Source: Paenibacillus_G elgii_A (lineage in GTDB: Bacteria; Bacillota; Bacilli; Paenibacillales; NBRC-103111). Taken from it: a stretch of DNA of 64,000 bases. Location: assembly GCA_042219835.1 (NCBI GenBank), contig JBHJMN010000001.1, positions 248,001 to 312,000 on the forward strand, given 5' to 3'. Position numbers and translations under genes: made by a program. This document shows positions 49,141 through 58,826 of the stretch, in pieces. The stretch's first letter is position 1; every line of letters starts with the position of its first letter. The notes under the pieces were generated by a model that did no database searches, was not told the origin of the DNA, and worked only from the letters and a program-made list of their open reading frames with translations.

Positions 49141-50640
49141 ATGAATATCATATCTATTGATTTAGGTACGACGAATATCAAAGTTTCTGTATACGACAAG
49201 CATCTGAATCCGCTTACTACACTTTCAGAAACCGTACATTATAACCGCAGCGGTGATTTTGTAGAATTTGACCCTGACCAATACTTCACATGCATTAAAG
49301 AAATGATCTGCAAAACGGCTGCTATCGGAAAAGCTTCAAACAACGAAGATGTCATCCAGATTGTCCTGACCGGGCAGGCAGAATCTCTTATTTTACTGGA
49401 CGAAAACAAAACGTCCGTACATCCCGCAATCTCTTGGCTGGACATGCGCTCCCGCAAAGAATGTGCAGAACTATCTTCTGTATTTGATTCCGAGCTGTGC
49501 TACCGCATTACAGGCCAGCCCGAATTAATCCCGACATGGCCGATTACAAAGATGCTTTGGATGAACCGAAATAAACCCGATATATTTAATCAGACTGCTC
49601 ATTATTTATTATTGAAAGATTATATCATCTATCGATTATGCGGCCGCATAGCCGGAGACTACTCTATCTATAGCTTTTCTCATTATTTTAACATCACAGA
49701 GAAATGCTACTGGGAAGATATCCTTAATTACTGCGGCGTGAAAACAGAGCAGCTGCCTGAAGTGCTTCCTTCCTGCAGTATTGCCGGGACACTTTTATCG
49801 GAATGGGTTGATTCCAACATCGGGTTGACTTATGATACGAAGATCAATGTAGGAACATTGGATCATTTTGCCGGCATGATCGGAACCGGAAACATCAAAG
49901 AAGGCGTCATCAGTGAATCTGCGGGAACCGTTTTATCTATCGCTACTCTGGTAAACGCCCCTCTTTTCAGTGAAGGCCGGATTCCGCTTAATTGCGGACC
50001 TTTCCCGGATACCTACGTCCTGTTACCGGTATGCGAGAGTGGCGGATTTAGCTTGGAATGGTACAAGAATGAGTTTTTGGAAGATATTTCATTTACAGAT
50101 ATAAATGAGACCCTTATGCAGCGATCCAATCGTATACCGCCTGTATTTTTACCATACTTGACAGGAGTAAACGCTCCTGACTTCGATGAAAATGCTTCCG
50201 GTGTCTTCTTCGGTATCCATGCTTCGCATGATAAATACGATTTCGCTCTGGCTATTATGCAGGGTGTTGCCTGTCTGTTGAAAAAGAATCTGGACTATAT
50301 GCGTGATTCCGGAGTCAAGATAAATAAAATCATTTCCACCGGCGGCGGAGCAAAATCGCCTTTGTGGACCCAGCTGAAGTCAGATATTACAAAGCAGGTA
50401 ATTGAACTTCCGGAAAACGAAGAGGCGCCTTGCTACGGCGCTGCCATTATTGGCGCCGTTTCGGAAGGGTTTTTCCCGACATTCAAAGATGCTGTGGATC
50501 ATTGTGTCGTCATGAAGAAGAGATATGAACCTGCTGAACGTATGGAGTATGATAAGACCTATGCTGTATTCACTGCCTTGTATAGTTCTCTGAAAGATGT
50601 GTATGAGTTGAATGCAACTGAAAGAATGAGAGACTTTTAA
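49141..50640 (+). CDS. FGGY family carbohydrate kinase
   Basis: A 499-residue kinase. The phosphate loop is IISIDLGTTNIKVSVYD, the catalytic Asp lies in VGTLDHFAGMIGTG, and the adenosine motif is KIISTGGGAKSPLWTQLKSD. It would phosphorylate the free ketose produced in the pathway with ATP. AGGAGG precedes the ATG, only 3 bases after the LacI stop, so both are translated from one mRNA. A strong terminator follows. Substrates of the family range from C3 to C7 sugars and polyols, and the sequence does not decide between them. Confidence 0.9.
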   Translation: MNIISIDLGTTNIKVSVYDKHLNPLTTLSETVHYNRSGDFVEFDPDQYFTCIKEMICKTAAIGKASNNEDVIQIVLTGQAESLILLDENKTSVHPAISWLDMRSRKECAELSSVFDSELCYRITGQPELIPTWPITKMLWMNRNKPDIFNQTAHYLLLKDYIIYRLCGRIAGDYSIYSFSHYFNITEKCYWEDILNYCGVKTEQLPEVLPSCSIAGTLLSEWVDSNIGLTYDTKINVGTLDHFAGMIGTGNIKEGVISESAGTVLSIATLVNAPLFSEGRIPLNCGPFPDTYVLLPVCESGGFSLEWYKNEFLEDISFTDINETLMQRSNRIPPVFLPYLTGVNAPDFDENASGVFFGIHASHDKYDFALAIMQGVACLLKKNLDYMRDSGVKINKIISTGGGAKSPLWTQLKSDITKQVIELPENEEAPCYGAAIIGAVSEGFFPTFKDAVDHCVVMKKRYEPAERMEYDKTYAVFTALYSSLKDVYELNATERMRDF

Positions 50641-50658
50641 TAGGTTTTAAAATAAGCT

Positions 50659-50699
50659 TGAGGCCACCGGGAGTATTTACTCCCGATGGCCTCATTTTC
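50659..50699 (+). terminator. terminator of the LacI-kinase transcript
   Basis: TGAGGCCACCGGGAGT pairs with ACTCCCGATGGCCTCA around ATTT, followed by TTTTCTT. Confidence 0.85.
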
Positions 50700-50721
50700 T
50701 TGGGCGACAATGACCGGACTG

Positions 50722-52074
50722 CTATTTTATTATACTCTCAAACTTTGCTTGTAATTTATCCAATGTATCTTTAGGGCTGGCTTGTTTCGTTACGGCTTTA
50801 TGAAGCTCCTCGGACATGGCCGAATCCATTTCTCCCCATTCCGAGATTCTGGGGCGCAAATCGCTTATTTTAAGAGCTTCAAGCGTCATCGGCATGTATT
50901 CGATCTTGCTGATTTCCGGATCTTTAAAGACGGACTCTCTGGCTGGAATCCCTCCGAGCAACGTCCATTTTTTCTGCGTCTCCTTGGATAACGCCCATGT
51001 GAAGAACTGGTAGGCCTCCTTCGAATGTTTGGAATTGGCCGGAATCATGTAGGTCCACGAGCCATAATTGGCTGTTGGACGATCATTCGCCGGTTGTAGA
51101 GCATATCCCATTTTTCCGGCTACTTTGGACTTGGATTCATCGAGCAGGTTTGGAATTTGATCGTTATAGTTAATGGCGGCGAAGGTCAAATCCTGCTGCA
51201 TCGCTGTCGTCACTTCATCCCAGGTGTAATCCACACTGCCTGGTACGGCATAATCGAATAAGGACACATAATAGTTGAGCGCCTCAATGTTTTTATCGGA
51301 ATTCATCACGATTTTTCCATTTTCATAGCCTTTATCAAAAATACCGCCACCATATGCCCATGCCCAGCTTAGCCAATCCGCTGAGAGTGCCGAGTGCCTT
51401 TTGGCCATAATCGACATCCCGTAGAAATTGTGGTCCAGTACCTTGCCCGCCAAAGTTTCGCCTTTCTTGCGGGTAAAAAATTGGGCCATATCCTTCATTT
51501 GTTGTGGCGTCTTAGGCACACTTAATTCATATCCGAAGCGTTTGAGAAACGATTCTTTCTCGGACGAGTTCTCCAACAAGTCTTTACGGTACCACATGAA
51601 CGTAATCGTAGGATTAGATGGAAACCCGTACATCTTGCCTTTCCAGTTAGCGCTTCCATTCCACATTGCAGGAATAATGTCTTTCGCATCAAAATCATCC
51701 GGCGTTAAAGTCTTGTCGTTCAAATATTCATCGATTGACTTGACGTACCCCTTATCAACCAGCCGCCCCAAATATTCGTAGGGTAACGATACTGCATCGT
51801 AAGATCCCGTGCCGGAAGTAAAGTCCAGCATCGTTTTCTGCACGACCATATCGTATGGAAGCTTTTCAAACTCTACCTTGATGCCCGTTTTTTGAGTAAA
51901 CTCGGGAACCAGACTCTCCAATGCGTCCGTTAATCCCGAGGCCTCAGCCACAAACCGAATCGTCGTATCGGGCGCTTTGTTCTGATTCTCTGTCGCCTGC
52001 TGAGTACAACCGACAGAGGTGAGCGTAAATATGGAAACCAACGAAACTGCAAGTAATTTGCTTCTAAGCTTCAT
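50722..52074 (-). CDS. sugar ABC transporter substrate-binding lipoprotein
   Basis: A 450-residue CUT1-type binding protein. The signal peptide ends with the lipobox SVGC, giving a lipid-anchored receptor. It opens TIRFVAEASGLTDALESLVP and has TGSGSYDAVSLPYEYLGRLV, AMWNGSANWKGKMYGFPSNP and ANYGSWTYMIPANSKHSKEA, typical of solute-binding family 1. It is the last gene of a unit with two permeases downstream of YesM/YesN-type regulators. No ATPase is present, so a shared MsmX-type ATPase is needed. The ligand, probably an oligosaccharide, is not known. Confidence 0.9.
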   Translation of the reverse strand: MKLRSKLLAVSLVSIFTLTSVGCTQQATENQNKAPDTTIRFVAEASGLTDALESLVPEFTQKTGIKVEFEKLPYDMVVQKTMLDFTSGTGSYDAVSLPYEYLGRLVDKGYVKSIDEYLNDKTLTPDDFDAKDIIPAMWNGSANWKGKMYGFPSNPTITFMWYRKDLLENSSEKESFLKRFGYELSVPKTPQQMKDMAQFFTRKKGETLAGKVLDHNFYGMSIMAKRHSALSADWLSWAWAYGGGIFDKGYENGKIVMNSDKNIEALNYYVSLFDYAVPGSVDYTWDEVTTAMQQDLTFAAINYNDQIPNLLDESKSKVAGKMGYALQPANDRPTANYGSWTYMIPANSKHSKEAYQFFTWALSKETQKKWTLLGGIPARESVFKDPEISKIEYMPMTLEALKISDLRPRISEWGEMDSAMSEELHKAVTKQASPKDTLDKLQAKFESIIK

Positions 52075-52119
52075 CTATTTTCCTCCTTGACTGGATTCGT
52101 TTTTATGATCGTTGGCTGG

Positions 52120-52944
52120 TTATTTCACAGCACCCATAGTCATTCCTTTTACCAAATGGCGTTGAACGGCGAGCGTAAATATCGCGATCGGTACTGAAAC
52201 CACGGTTCCGACTGCGCATATTTCCCCCCATAACGTACCAGTCGAGCTGATTAGGCCCGGAATTGCGACTGGCAATGTGGCGGTACTTTTTCCTGTTAAA
52301 ACGCTGGCTAACAAATATTCATTCCATGAGGTTATAATACACAGGATGGAGGATGCGCCAAGTCCTCCGAGCACAAGCGGCATCACGATTCTGAAAAAAA
52401 CCGCTATGTTTGTACAACCGTCTACTGCGGCCGCTTCTTCAATTTCTTTGGGAACGGTGTCAAAAAAACTTTTCATCATCCATACCATTAGTGGAATGGT
52501 CAATATAGAGTGGGCAAGCACCGCACCCGTCATTGTATTCATCAATTTCAGCTTGACCATTAACACATAGAAGGGAATCGCGATGACGACAGGGGGAACC
52601 ATTCGGGTAAGCAATGCCATCATAAGTAACAGCCCGTCTCCCCTTGCTTTGGAACGTGATAAAGCATAAGCTCCCGGCACACCGATTAAGATCGCTATCC
52701 CCGTAGAAGTGACGGCCAGTTTCACACTGTTCATCAAGTTCTGTAGGAAGGACTTGTGAACAAACGCTTCTGTATAGTTGGCAGTCGTAGGACTGAATAC
52801 GATTTTTGGAGGAATGGAGAAAAGGTCCAGCCTCCCCTTCAACGAGCCGAGTAACATCCACAAATAAGGGAACAGCGCCATAATAGATAAAACGCCTAGG
52901 ACGGTATAGGTTATGAACACTTCTTTTGTTCGGATTTGCCGCAT
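52120..52944 (-). CDS. sugar ABC permease (MalG type)
   Basis: A 274-residue permease with six hydrophobic helices and the EAA loop EIEEAAAVDGCTNIAVFFRI that docks the ATPase. It has the LMVWMMKSFFDTVPKE segment common to the MalG/AraQ group. ATG 52944 is preferred, since GGAGGG lies 10 bases upstream; an upstream extension would overlap the preceding permease gene. It follows that gene by 17 bases and precedes the binding protein by 45. Confidence 0.9.
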   Translation of the reverse strand: MRQIRTKEVFITYTVLGVLSIMALFPYLWMLLGSLKGRLDLFSIPPKIVFSPTTANYTEAFVHKSFLQNLMNSVKLAVTSTGIAILIGVPGAYALSRSKARGDGLLLMMALLTRMVPPVVIAIPFYVLMVKLKLMNTMTGAVLAHSILTIPLMVWMMKSFFDTVPKEIEEAAAVDGCTNIAVFFRIVMPLVLGGLGASSILCIITSWNEYLLASVLTGKSTATLPVAIPGLISSTGTLWGEICAVGTVVSVPIAIFTLAVQRHLVKGMTMGAVK

Positions 52945-52961
52945 TTCGTGAAATCCCTCCG

Positions 52962-53828
52962 CTAGGTCTCTTTTCTTGTTACTTTCAGAGACAATAAGCT
53001 CATAAGCAACACCATAATCAAGGTAATTACGCCGATGCTGGCTCCGTACCCCATATCCCAATTATGGAAATTTACTTTGTAGGTAAGCATTTCGACTGAT
53101 TCCGTGCTGGAACCAGGGCCTCCCCCCGTAAGCACCAATATTTCATCGAATATACGGAACAAATCAATGGAACGAAACAGCACGGCGGTAACTAGAATCG
53201 GCTTCAGTAAAGGCAAGGTTACGTACCAAACCGTTTGCAATTTGGAGGCGCCTTCCAATTCAATCGCTTCATACGGCTCCACTGGAAGCGATTGCAAACC
53301 AGCTAACAGCAGCAACGCGACATATGGTGTCCAATGCCAAATATCCAATATAATGATGGAGGCAAGCGCAGGTATACGCTGACCCAGAATAGAACCTCCA
53401 AGATCGATGCCTAGATACTCCAAATACCATGAAACCAAACCGAATCTATCAATGAGCAGCAATCTCCCGATGAGTCCGACTACAATGGGCGCAATGGTCA
53501 TCGGAAGAAAAATAAACGAAGAAAATATTTTGGTGCCCCGCAAATTTTTGGCAAGCAGCCCGGCAATGAAAAAGCCGGCAACCAACTGTGCGGGAATAAC
53601 GAACAGGATGATCGTGAATGTAACGCCCAGCGAGCCCCAGAAGTTGGGATCAAGCAAGGCCCTTGTATAATTGTCCAATCCGATAAACTGGCCCTCATAT
53701 CCCGGCAAAGCGAAGCTGAACTTGCGAAAGCTCAAATTAACGGTATACAGAATCGGAAAACCTGCTACAAGTAGCATATAGACCCAAACCGGGATTCGAA
53801 AATAAAAATTAACAGATTTTTTTAACAT
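52962..53828 (-). CDS. sugar ABC permease (MalF type)
   Basis: A 288-residue permease with six helices and the EAA loop YEAIELEGASKLQTVWYVTL. The N-terminus KKSVNFYFRIPVWVYMLLV carries the first helix, and LILTGGGPG-like LVLTGGGPGSSTESV is the usual MalF/UgpA motif. ATG 53828 with AAGGGAG at 6 bases is preferred to the longer frame at 53858. With the MalG-type permease it forms the membrane channel. Upstream, 68 bases away, is a 30-residue ORF. Confidence 0.9.
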   Translation of the reverse strand: MLKKSVNFYFRIPVWVYMLLVAGFPILYTVNLSFRKFSFALPGYEGQFIGLDNYTRALLDPNFWGSLGVTFTIILFVIPAQLVAGFFIAGLLAKNLRGTKIFSSFIFLPMTIAPIVVGLIGRLLLIDRFGLVSWYLEYLGIDLGGSILGQRIPALASIIILDIWHWTPYVALLLLAGLQSLPVEPYEAIELEGASKLQTVWYVTLPLLKPILVTAVLFRSIDLFRIFDEILVLTGGGPGSSTESVEMLTYKVNFHNWDMGYGASIGVITLIMVLLMSLLSLKVTRKET

Positions 53829-53896
53829 TGCATTCTCCCTTGCTATCAAGTATGCCATTTATTCAGAACTGAGATTCTGAGTACGACCCCCGGCGC

Positions 53897-53989
53897 TCAC
53901 GACTGTGCTTCGAAGTAAATCTTTTCTTTTTTCACCAAAAAAAGCACTTTCAAATCATCATAGCGCTTTCTGCTTTTTGCTTTTTTCAT
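53897..53989 (-). CDS. 30-residue basic miniprotein between YesM and the ABC genes
   Basis: A short ORF with an exact GAGGAGG site 7 bases before its ATG. The product starts MKKAKSRKRYDDLKVLFLVK and ends KEKIYFEAQS, with a basic head and one small hydrophobic stretch. It is too short for a domain call. Its position at the head of the transporter transcript, together with the strong ribosome binding site, suggests a leader peptide or a regulatory miniprotein. Confidence 0.5.
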   Translation of the reverse strand: MKKAKSRKRYDDLKVLFLVKKEKIYFEAQS

Positions 53990-54144
53990 TGGCATGCCTC
54001 CTCTGTTGTTTCCCCCGCAGTTAAGTCTTCCAATGGCTTGTTATGCGGGATATTTCTATTGTATGAAGTTTTGGTCAGACGTGAGGTAGGTAATTGGATG
54101 GTTAAGGTGTCTTATCCTACTGTATTTCTACGAAAAACAGAACA

Positions 54145-55950
54145 TTAGGAATCCTTGTAGATCACGGCTGGAAAAAAGAGCTCCACACAGGTGCCTTTCT
54201 CCGGTTCACTGTCAATTTTTATGCCATATTCTTCTCCGAAATAAAGCTTAATTCGCTGCGTTATGTTTTTTAATCCATAACTGCCACTATGATTGTCGGC
54301 TTCAATAAGCCCCGCTTCCAATTTGGCGACCGTCTCCCGGTCCATACCGGCACCATCGTCTATAATTCGCAGCTTAATGATTTGATCATCCTTAAACCCA
54401 ATAATGCGGATTACACCCTTCTGGTCGGGCTTCTTTTGAATACCGTGAAATATTGCATTTTCAACGATAGGCTGAAGTAAAAGTTTTATTGTGCTGTATC
54501 TGTAAAGCTTCGGGCAAATATCGAAATACGCCTCTATGTCGTCCTCGAATCTGTTTTTCTGAATATCGATGTACGTTTTGATATGTTCGATTTCATCCTC
54601 GATATTGACAATATCCCTGCCCCCATTGAGGGATAACCGATAAAATCTACTGAGCAGCTGAGTCATGTGCATAATATCCCGTGCTTTATATTTAAGAGCC
54701 ATCCAGTTGATCGTATCCATCGTATTGTACAGAAAATGAGGATTGATTTGTGCTTGAAGCGCCCTCATTTCCGCTTCTTTTTTGCTTACTTTTTCCTGAT
54801 ACACTTCTTTGATCAATGTACGGTTGCGGGCCACCATCTTATTGAAAGAAATCATCAGACTACTCAGTTCGTCATTATGCTCTACCTTGAGTTCATAATC
54901 ATCGTCCTCAATATCCACCCTCCTCACATACTCAATCAATTGAAGAACCCGTCCTGTCACATTTTTTGATAACAGTACGGCCAGCAGGATGGATACAAGA
55001 AGGATCAGTGCGAATGATTGGAGCAGGAATTTCATAATAATTCCATTCTTTTCCGAAATGCTCTCCATCGGGATAATCGAGACGATGTTCATATCTAACG
55101 ATTCAATATTTTTCACCTGAACCAACGAGTTTTTGCCCATGACATCAGCGCGAACGAATTTTTTTTCATTCAGCGACAAATGTTCGAATCCTTTCATCGT
55201 GTATATCGATGTACCAATTAGTGCGCTGTCCCGGTTGGATAAAATTGTGCCGCTGCCATTAACGATAAACAGCCTTCCGTTAACGACTTCCTCCGTCGCC
55301 TCCAATATCTTAAAAATATCTCTTTCCTTTAAATCAATGCTGACATATCCAAGGCGCTTGTCCAATTGCTTGAGATCGTTAAGGACGCGAACGCAGGAAA
55401 TAATATTTTCCTGCCATGCATGATAAAACTTGTATGGATAGGTGCTGGTCCAGACAATTTTGCCGTTGCGGTCATTTACATCCTTATACCAGGGGGCCGA
55501 AGCCGCCTGCTCCATCCCAAGCAGATTCATTTTATTACTCGAATAGAAGATAGGGGTATCGAAAAAAATCCGTATTTTAAAAACTTCCTGCTTGTAAGGA
55601 AAAGACTGGATAATATCATTGATCTTTCTGAAATCTTCCATGCTTTGTTGAAAATCGTCGTCCGTAACCGGTCGTCTTAAATACTCTCGAATATTCGGAT
55701 TCGCGCTGATGGAATCGGATACTTGTCTAATACTATCCGTCAGGTTCACCACATCGATAGCAACTCTGGACAACGTGTTTTGAATGTTTTTCGCCGTTTC
55801 CTCCTGCATGATCTGAGTCGATTTCCAATAATAAATGATGCCTAAACTGGACATAACAATGATGTTTATAATAAGAAAATAAATGATGATCTTTGTCCGC
55901 AGACTGTAACTGCCATATTTTTTCTTAAAGAAAGAGAACTCTATTTTCAT
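54145..55950 (-). CDS. YesM-type sensor histidine kinase
   Basis: A 601-residue kinase. One membrane helix (about 20-40), an extracellular Cache-type domain (about 41-300), a second helix (about 305-325), HAMP (about 325-380), then a His_kinase domain with the phosphoacceptor in LQAQINPHFLYNTMDTINWM and HATPase motifs VENAIFHGIQKK, IDDGAGMD and GSYGLKNITQRI. It is coupled to the AraC-type response regulator 22 bases upstream. In this family the pair senses oligosaccharides or their binding proteins and switches the adjacent ABC importer. Confidence 0.92.
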   Translation of the reverse strand: MKIEFSFFKKKYGSYSLRTKIIIYFLIINIIVMSSLGIIYYWKSTQIMQEETAKNIQNTLSRVAIDVVNLTDSIRQVSDSISANPNIREYLRRPVTDDDFQQSMEDFRKINDIIQSFPYKQEVFKIRIFFDTPIFYSSNKMNLLGMEQAASAPWYKDVNDRNGKIVWTSTYPYKFYHAWQENIISCVRVLNDLKQLDKRLGYVSIDLKERDIFKILEATEEVVNGRLFIVNGSGTILSNRDSALIGTSIYTMKGFEHLSLNEKKFVRADVMGKNSLVQVKNIESLDMNIVSIIPMESISEKNGIIMKFLLQSFALILLVSILLAVLLSKNVTGRVLQLIEYVRRVDIEDDDYELKVEHNDELSSLMISFNKMVARNRTLIKEVYQEKVSKKEAEMRALQAQINPHFLYNTMDTINWMALKYKARDIMHMTQLLSRFYRLSLNGGRDIVNIEDEIEHIKTYIDIQKNRFEDDIEAYFDICPKLYRYSTIKLLLQPIVENAIFHGIQKKPDQKGVIRIIGFKDDQIIKLRIIDDGAGMDRETVAKLEAGLIEADNHSGSYGLKNITQRIKLYFGEEYGIKIDSEPEKGTCVELFFPAVIYKDS

Positions 55951-55972
55951 TGGTCGGATCTCTCCATTGGCA

Positions 55973-57574
55973 TCATTTATATTCTGAGGGGCTTAGGCCA
56001 GTTATCTTCTTAAACAGCTTGCTGAAGTATTTAGGGTCTGAATAACCAACGTCGAGACAGATTTCATACAATTTGCTTGAGCCCTGCCGCAGCAGTTCCT
56101 TTGCTTTTTCAATTCTGACACGCGTCAAGAAGCCGTTAATCGTTTCCCCCGTTTTTTGTTTAAAAAGAAGACTTGCATAAGCAGGGGAAAGAAATACTTC
56201 CTTGGCGATCAGCTCGATGGTTACATTTTCGGCATATCTCTGTTCAATCAAGCTTTTTATATAATCAACAGTTTGAGATTGCCGGTCACGACCAATGGCG
56301 ACATAATGGCATACTTTTGTGCAATGAGTCAACACAAACTGCTTCATATCTTCTATAGTTTCTAACCTGAACAATTGATTGGTAATGGCGAAAACATCCA
56401 GCGAGGGACCCTCTGATCTGTCGTCCGCATATTCAGCATAGATGCGTTGAAAAACAGCAGTGAACTGCAGGCATACACTCTGAATGTATTGCAGGGAGCA
56501 TGAGCGGTTCAAATGTTCAAAAACATCCTCTATCCGGAGCTGAGCTTTGTCCATATCCCCCGCTTTTAATGCAGCGTAAGTCTGTTCGTAGATTTTGTAT
56601 CCGAAGGTTGCGTCCTTTTCATGAAGGATCGACACGTTATCCGCATAGATGATATGATTTTTACCTCGATACAGCTTTTGATTTACTGCATGCACGGCCC
56701 TGTAATAAGAAAAACTTATTTTCTCGACACGGTTCACCCATTCCCCGACGCCGATGGTAACGCTTAAATCAAGATCCCGATTCAGACCGTTCTGGATCGT
56801 TTGTATCCATTTACCCGCACTCTCTGCTATAGCCCCTCCATGTGCAGTATGAGAGGGGATAATGCCGGCTAACTCCCCTTCGGTCAGTTGAACCATAATT
56901 CCCTTGCCATCTATCGTTTTCTGGGCAATACTGATTATTTCCATAGATAGTTGTTTCAACTCAAACGGCTCTTTATCCGAGCTAATCACAGTGTAGTCAT
57001 CAACATCGACAACAAAAACAAGATAACCGGTATTTTCGACTGGAAGATCGATAGCAAGATGTCTTATCTTTTCACCGATCAAATCCTTTTCGCCGATCTC
57101 ACCCAAGATGAGCATGGAAAGAAACTGGTCCCGAAGCAACGGAATGCTTTCGTGAAGCCTGCTTTCCAGTTCCAGTCGGTTCTGCTCTTTCTTTTTTTCG
57201 ATTTCGCAAAGTTCAGCCGTCTTCCTGATGACACTTTCCAACTCGTCTATATCTATAGGCTTTAGTATATAATCGATGATGCCTTCCTTGAAGGCTGACT
57301 TCATATAGGCAAGATCCGAATAACCGGTAATAAAAATGATTTTGGTTTCCGGAAGAAGCCGTCTCAACTCCCTGGAAAATTCAATGCCATCCATGACAGG
57401 CATCCGGATATCTGTCAAAACAATATCGGGCCTTACTTGAACGGCCAGCTTCAATCCGTCGCTCCCATTCCTTGCTTGTCCTGCGATTACAATCCCGAAA
57501 TCTATCCAATCGAGGCATTCCTTAATACCCTCGACCGTTTTTTTCTCGTCATCAACAATAATCATTTTTAACAA
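55973..57574 (-). CDS. YesN-type response regulator with AraC output
   Basis: A regulator of about 533 residues. Receiver domain (about 1-120) with MIIVDDEKKTV, phosphoacceptor Asp in DIVLTDIRMPVMDG and Lys in YILKPIDID. A long middle linker (about 125-430) is typical for YesN. The C-terminal AraC double HTH (about 435-533) has IAKEVFLSPAYASLLFKQKT and PKYFSKLFKKITGLSPSEY. The start is probably TTG 57574, 5 bases after AGGTGG; an in-frame GTG three codons upstream overlaps that site. It is the first gene of the regulator-transporter block and activates the importer by inference. Confidence 0.9.
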   Translation of the reverse strand: MLKMIIVDDEKKTVEGIKECLDWIDFGIVIAGQARNGSDGLKLAVQVRPDIVLTDIRMPVMDGIEFSRELRRLLPETKIIFITGYSDLAYMKSAFKEGIIDYILKPIDIDELESVIRKTAELCEIEKKKEQNRLELESRLHESIPLLRDQFLSMLILGEIGEKDLIGEKIRHLAIDLPVENTGYLVFVVDVDDYTVISSDKEPFELKQLSMEIISIAQKTIDGKGIMVQLTEGELAGIIPSHTAHGGAIAESAGKWIQTIQNGLNRDLDLSVTIGVGEWVNRVEKISFSYYRAVHAVNQKLYRGKNHIIYADNVSILHEKDATFGYKIYEQTYAALKAGDMDKAQLRIEDVFEHLNRSCSLQYIQSVCLQFTAVFQRIYAEYADDRSEGPSLDVFAITNQLFRLETIEDMKQFVLTHCTKVCHYVAIGRDRQSQTVDYIKSLIEQRYAENVTIELIAKEVFLSPAYASLLFKQKTGETINGFLTRVRIEKAKELLRQGSSKLYEICLDVGYSDPKYFSKLFKKITGLSPSEYK

Positions 57575-57788
57575 ATGAGCCACCTCGCCTTGATTGAGAT
57601 AACGCTTTCATAAAATATAACAAATATTCGCGTGACTTTATTCTGACATGGATACCGCCTTTATTTGTTCATTTTACTTATTCCACTCATTTTTGCAACC
57701 GACTTCATTATCCAATTCCGTGATAAGGCGATTGGGGCCGTGGTTTTTGCTACGAATACTGCTACGTAAACCGATCATCATGCACCTA

Positions 57789-57817
57789 TTGACAACGATG
57801 AATTTACGTAATAATAT
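57789..57817 (+). promoter_or_regulatory. sigma-A promoter of the ArsR-ClpP unit with TTTACGT repeats
   Basis: TTGACA (57789-57794), 17 bases, TAATAT (57812-57817). Three copies of TTTACGT or its reverse complement (near 57774, 57803 and 57821) surround it and could be operators for the first gene's product. Confidence 0.65.
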
Positions 57818-57858
57818 ATTTTTACGTGGTAAATACTGTTTTACGGAGATGAACCATT

Positions 57859-58470
57859 GTGACCGAAGACATACTGGAAAGCCTGCGGATTGAAGCCCCG
57901 GAGCAGGCAATGGCCCTGCTTAATCCGCTGCGGGCGGATATTGCCGCCCGGCTGGCGTCGCCCGCTTCCGCGGCGGAAGTGGCCCGAGCGATCGGCGAAG
58001 CGCCGCAGCGGATTAACTATCACTTGAAAGCGCTGGAGAAAGCCGGTCTGGTGCGCCGGGTCGGTACGAGGCAGGTACGAAACCTGGTGGAGGTGCTTTA
58101 TCAAGCCGTCGCCAAGACGTTCATCCTGTCCGATCAACTGGGAATGAAGCCGGAGACGGTCCGCCGCCTCAAGGACCAAGGCTCGCTGTCCCATTTGGTT
58201 CAAACGGCGGAACGCATCAAGCAGGATGCGCTGCTCCTGATGGAGCATTCGGACGAAGGCCAAGACATTCCAAGCGCGTCTCTGCAGTTTCAAGTCTCTC
58301 TCAGGGATGCGGAGGAGCGGCAAGCTTTTGTCAAGGAGTACGCCGCCCTTGTCCGGCAGTTGACCGCCAAGTACCGCAAACCGGCGAACGAAGCGGAACC
58401 CGCAGACCCATATCAAGTCGTGCTGGCCGTGTATCCGCAAATCGATCAAACCTCGGGAGGAAATGCGTAA
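57859..58470 (+). CDS. ArsR-like winged helix regulator
   Basis: A 203-residue protein starting at GTG, after GGAGATG. The N-terminal 80 residues are an ArsR-type winged helix: ALLNPLRADIAARLASPASA then AEVARAIGEAPQRINYHLKA and LVRRVGTRQVRNLVEVLYQA. The C-terminal part (about 85-195) is helical with a long polar stretch and resembles the dimer/accessory region of helix-turn-helix domain 20 proteins usually paired with SRPBCC proteins. No metal-binding Cys is seen. Its stop overlaps the next ATG (TAATG). It probably controls this unit, including the ClpP-like gene. Confidence 0.8.
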   Translation: MTEDILESLRIEAPEQAMALLNPLRADIAARLASPASAAEVARAIGEAPQRINYHLKALEKAGLVRRVGTRQVRNLVEVLYQAVAKTFILSDQLGMKPETVRRLKDQGSLSHLVQTAERIKQDALLLMEHSDEGQDIPSASLQFQVSLRDAEERQAFVKEYAALVRQLTAKYRKPANEAEPADPYQVVLAVYPQIDQTSGGNA

Positions 58471-58796
58471 TGAAACGTGAACTGGAGCACAAAGCAAAGC
58501 AGAGCGGCAATACCGAAGCTGGCGGAGAAAACTCCCCAGCCGTCGTATGGCAGTGGTCGGAGCCGCAAAAGGACCAGGAAGCCGAACGAGGCTGCCGGCC
58601 AGTGACGCATTTGGACGACTACCGGCAGGCCGGAAACGATCGCTCGGAAGCGACCGTGACCCGCTGGCCGCTGCCTTCGCGAACCGGAGCGCCGGGCGCC
58701 GAAGAAGTTCTCATCATGGTCTCCTCGGGCTTTACGGCACGAAGCCAACGCGGCGTGAGCCGTGGAGACACAACGATTCAAGCGCTGGCCGCGTAA
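58470..58796 (+). CDS. hypothetical polar protein of the ArsR-ClpP unit
   Basis: A 108-residue frame starting at an ATG that overlaps the regulator's stop, with GGAGG 9 bases upstream, inside the regulator's last codons. The protein is very polar (KRELEHKAKQSGNTEAGGEN, then GCRPVTHLDDYRQAGNDRSE) with no membrane segment or known domain. SRPBCC proteins, the usual partner of this regulator type, often begin with a similar MKREL; here everything after it differs, so this may be a degenerated or replaced partner. The coupling signals are the best support for translation. Confidence 0.45.
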   Translation: MKRELEHKAKQSGNTEAGGENSPAVVWQWSEPQKDQEAERGCRPVTHLDDYRQAGNDRSEATVTRWPLPSRTGAPGAEEVLIMVSSGFTARSQRGVSRGDTTIQALAA

Positions 58797-58826
58797 GCGG
58801 TACGAGCCACAAGGAGGGCATCAATT

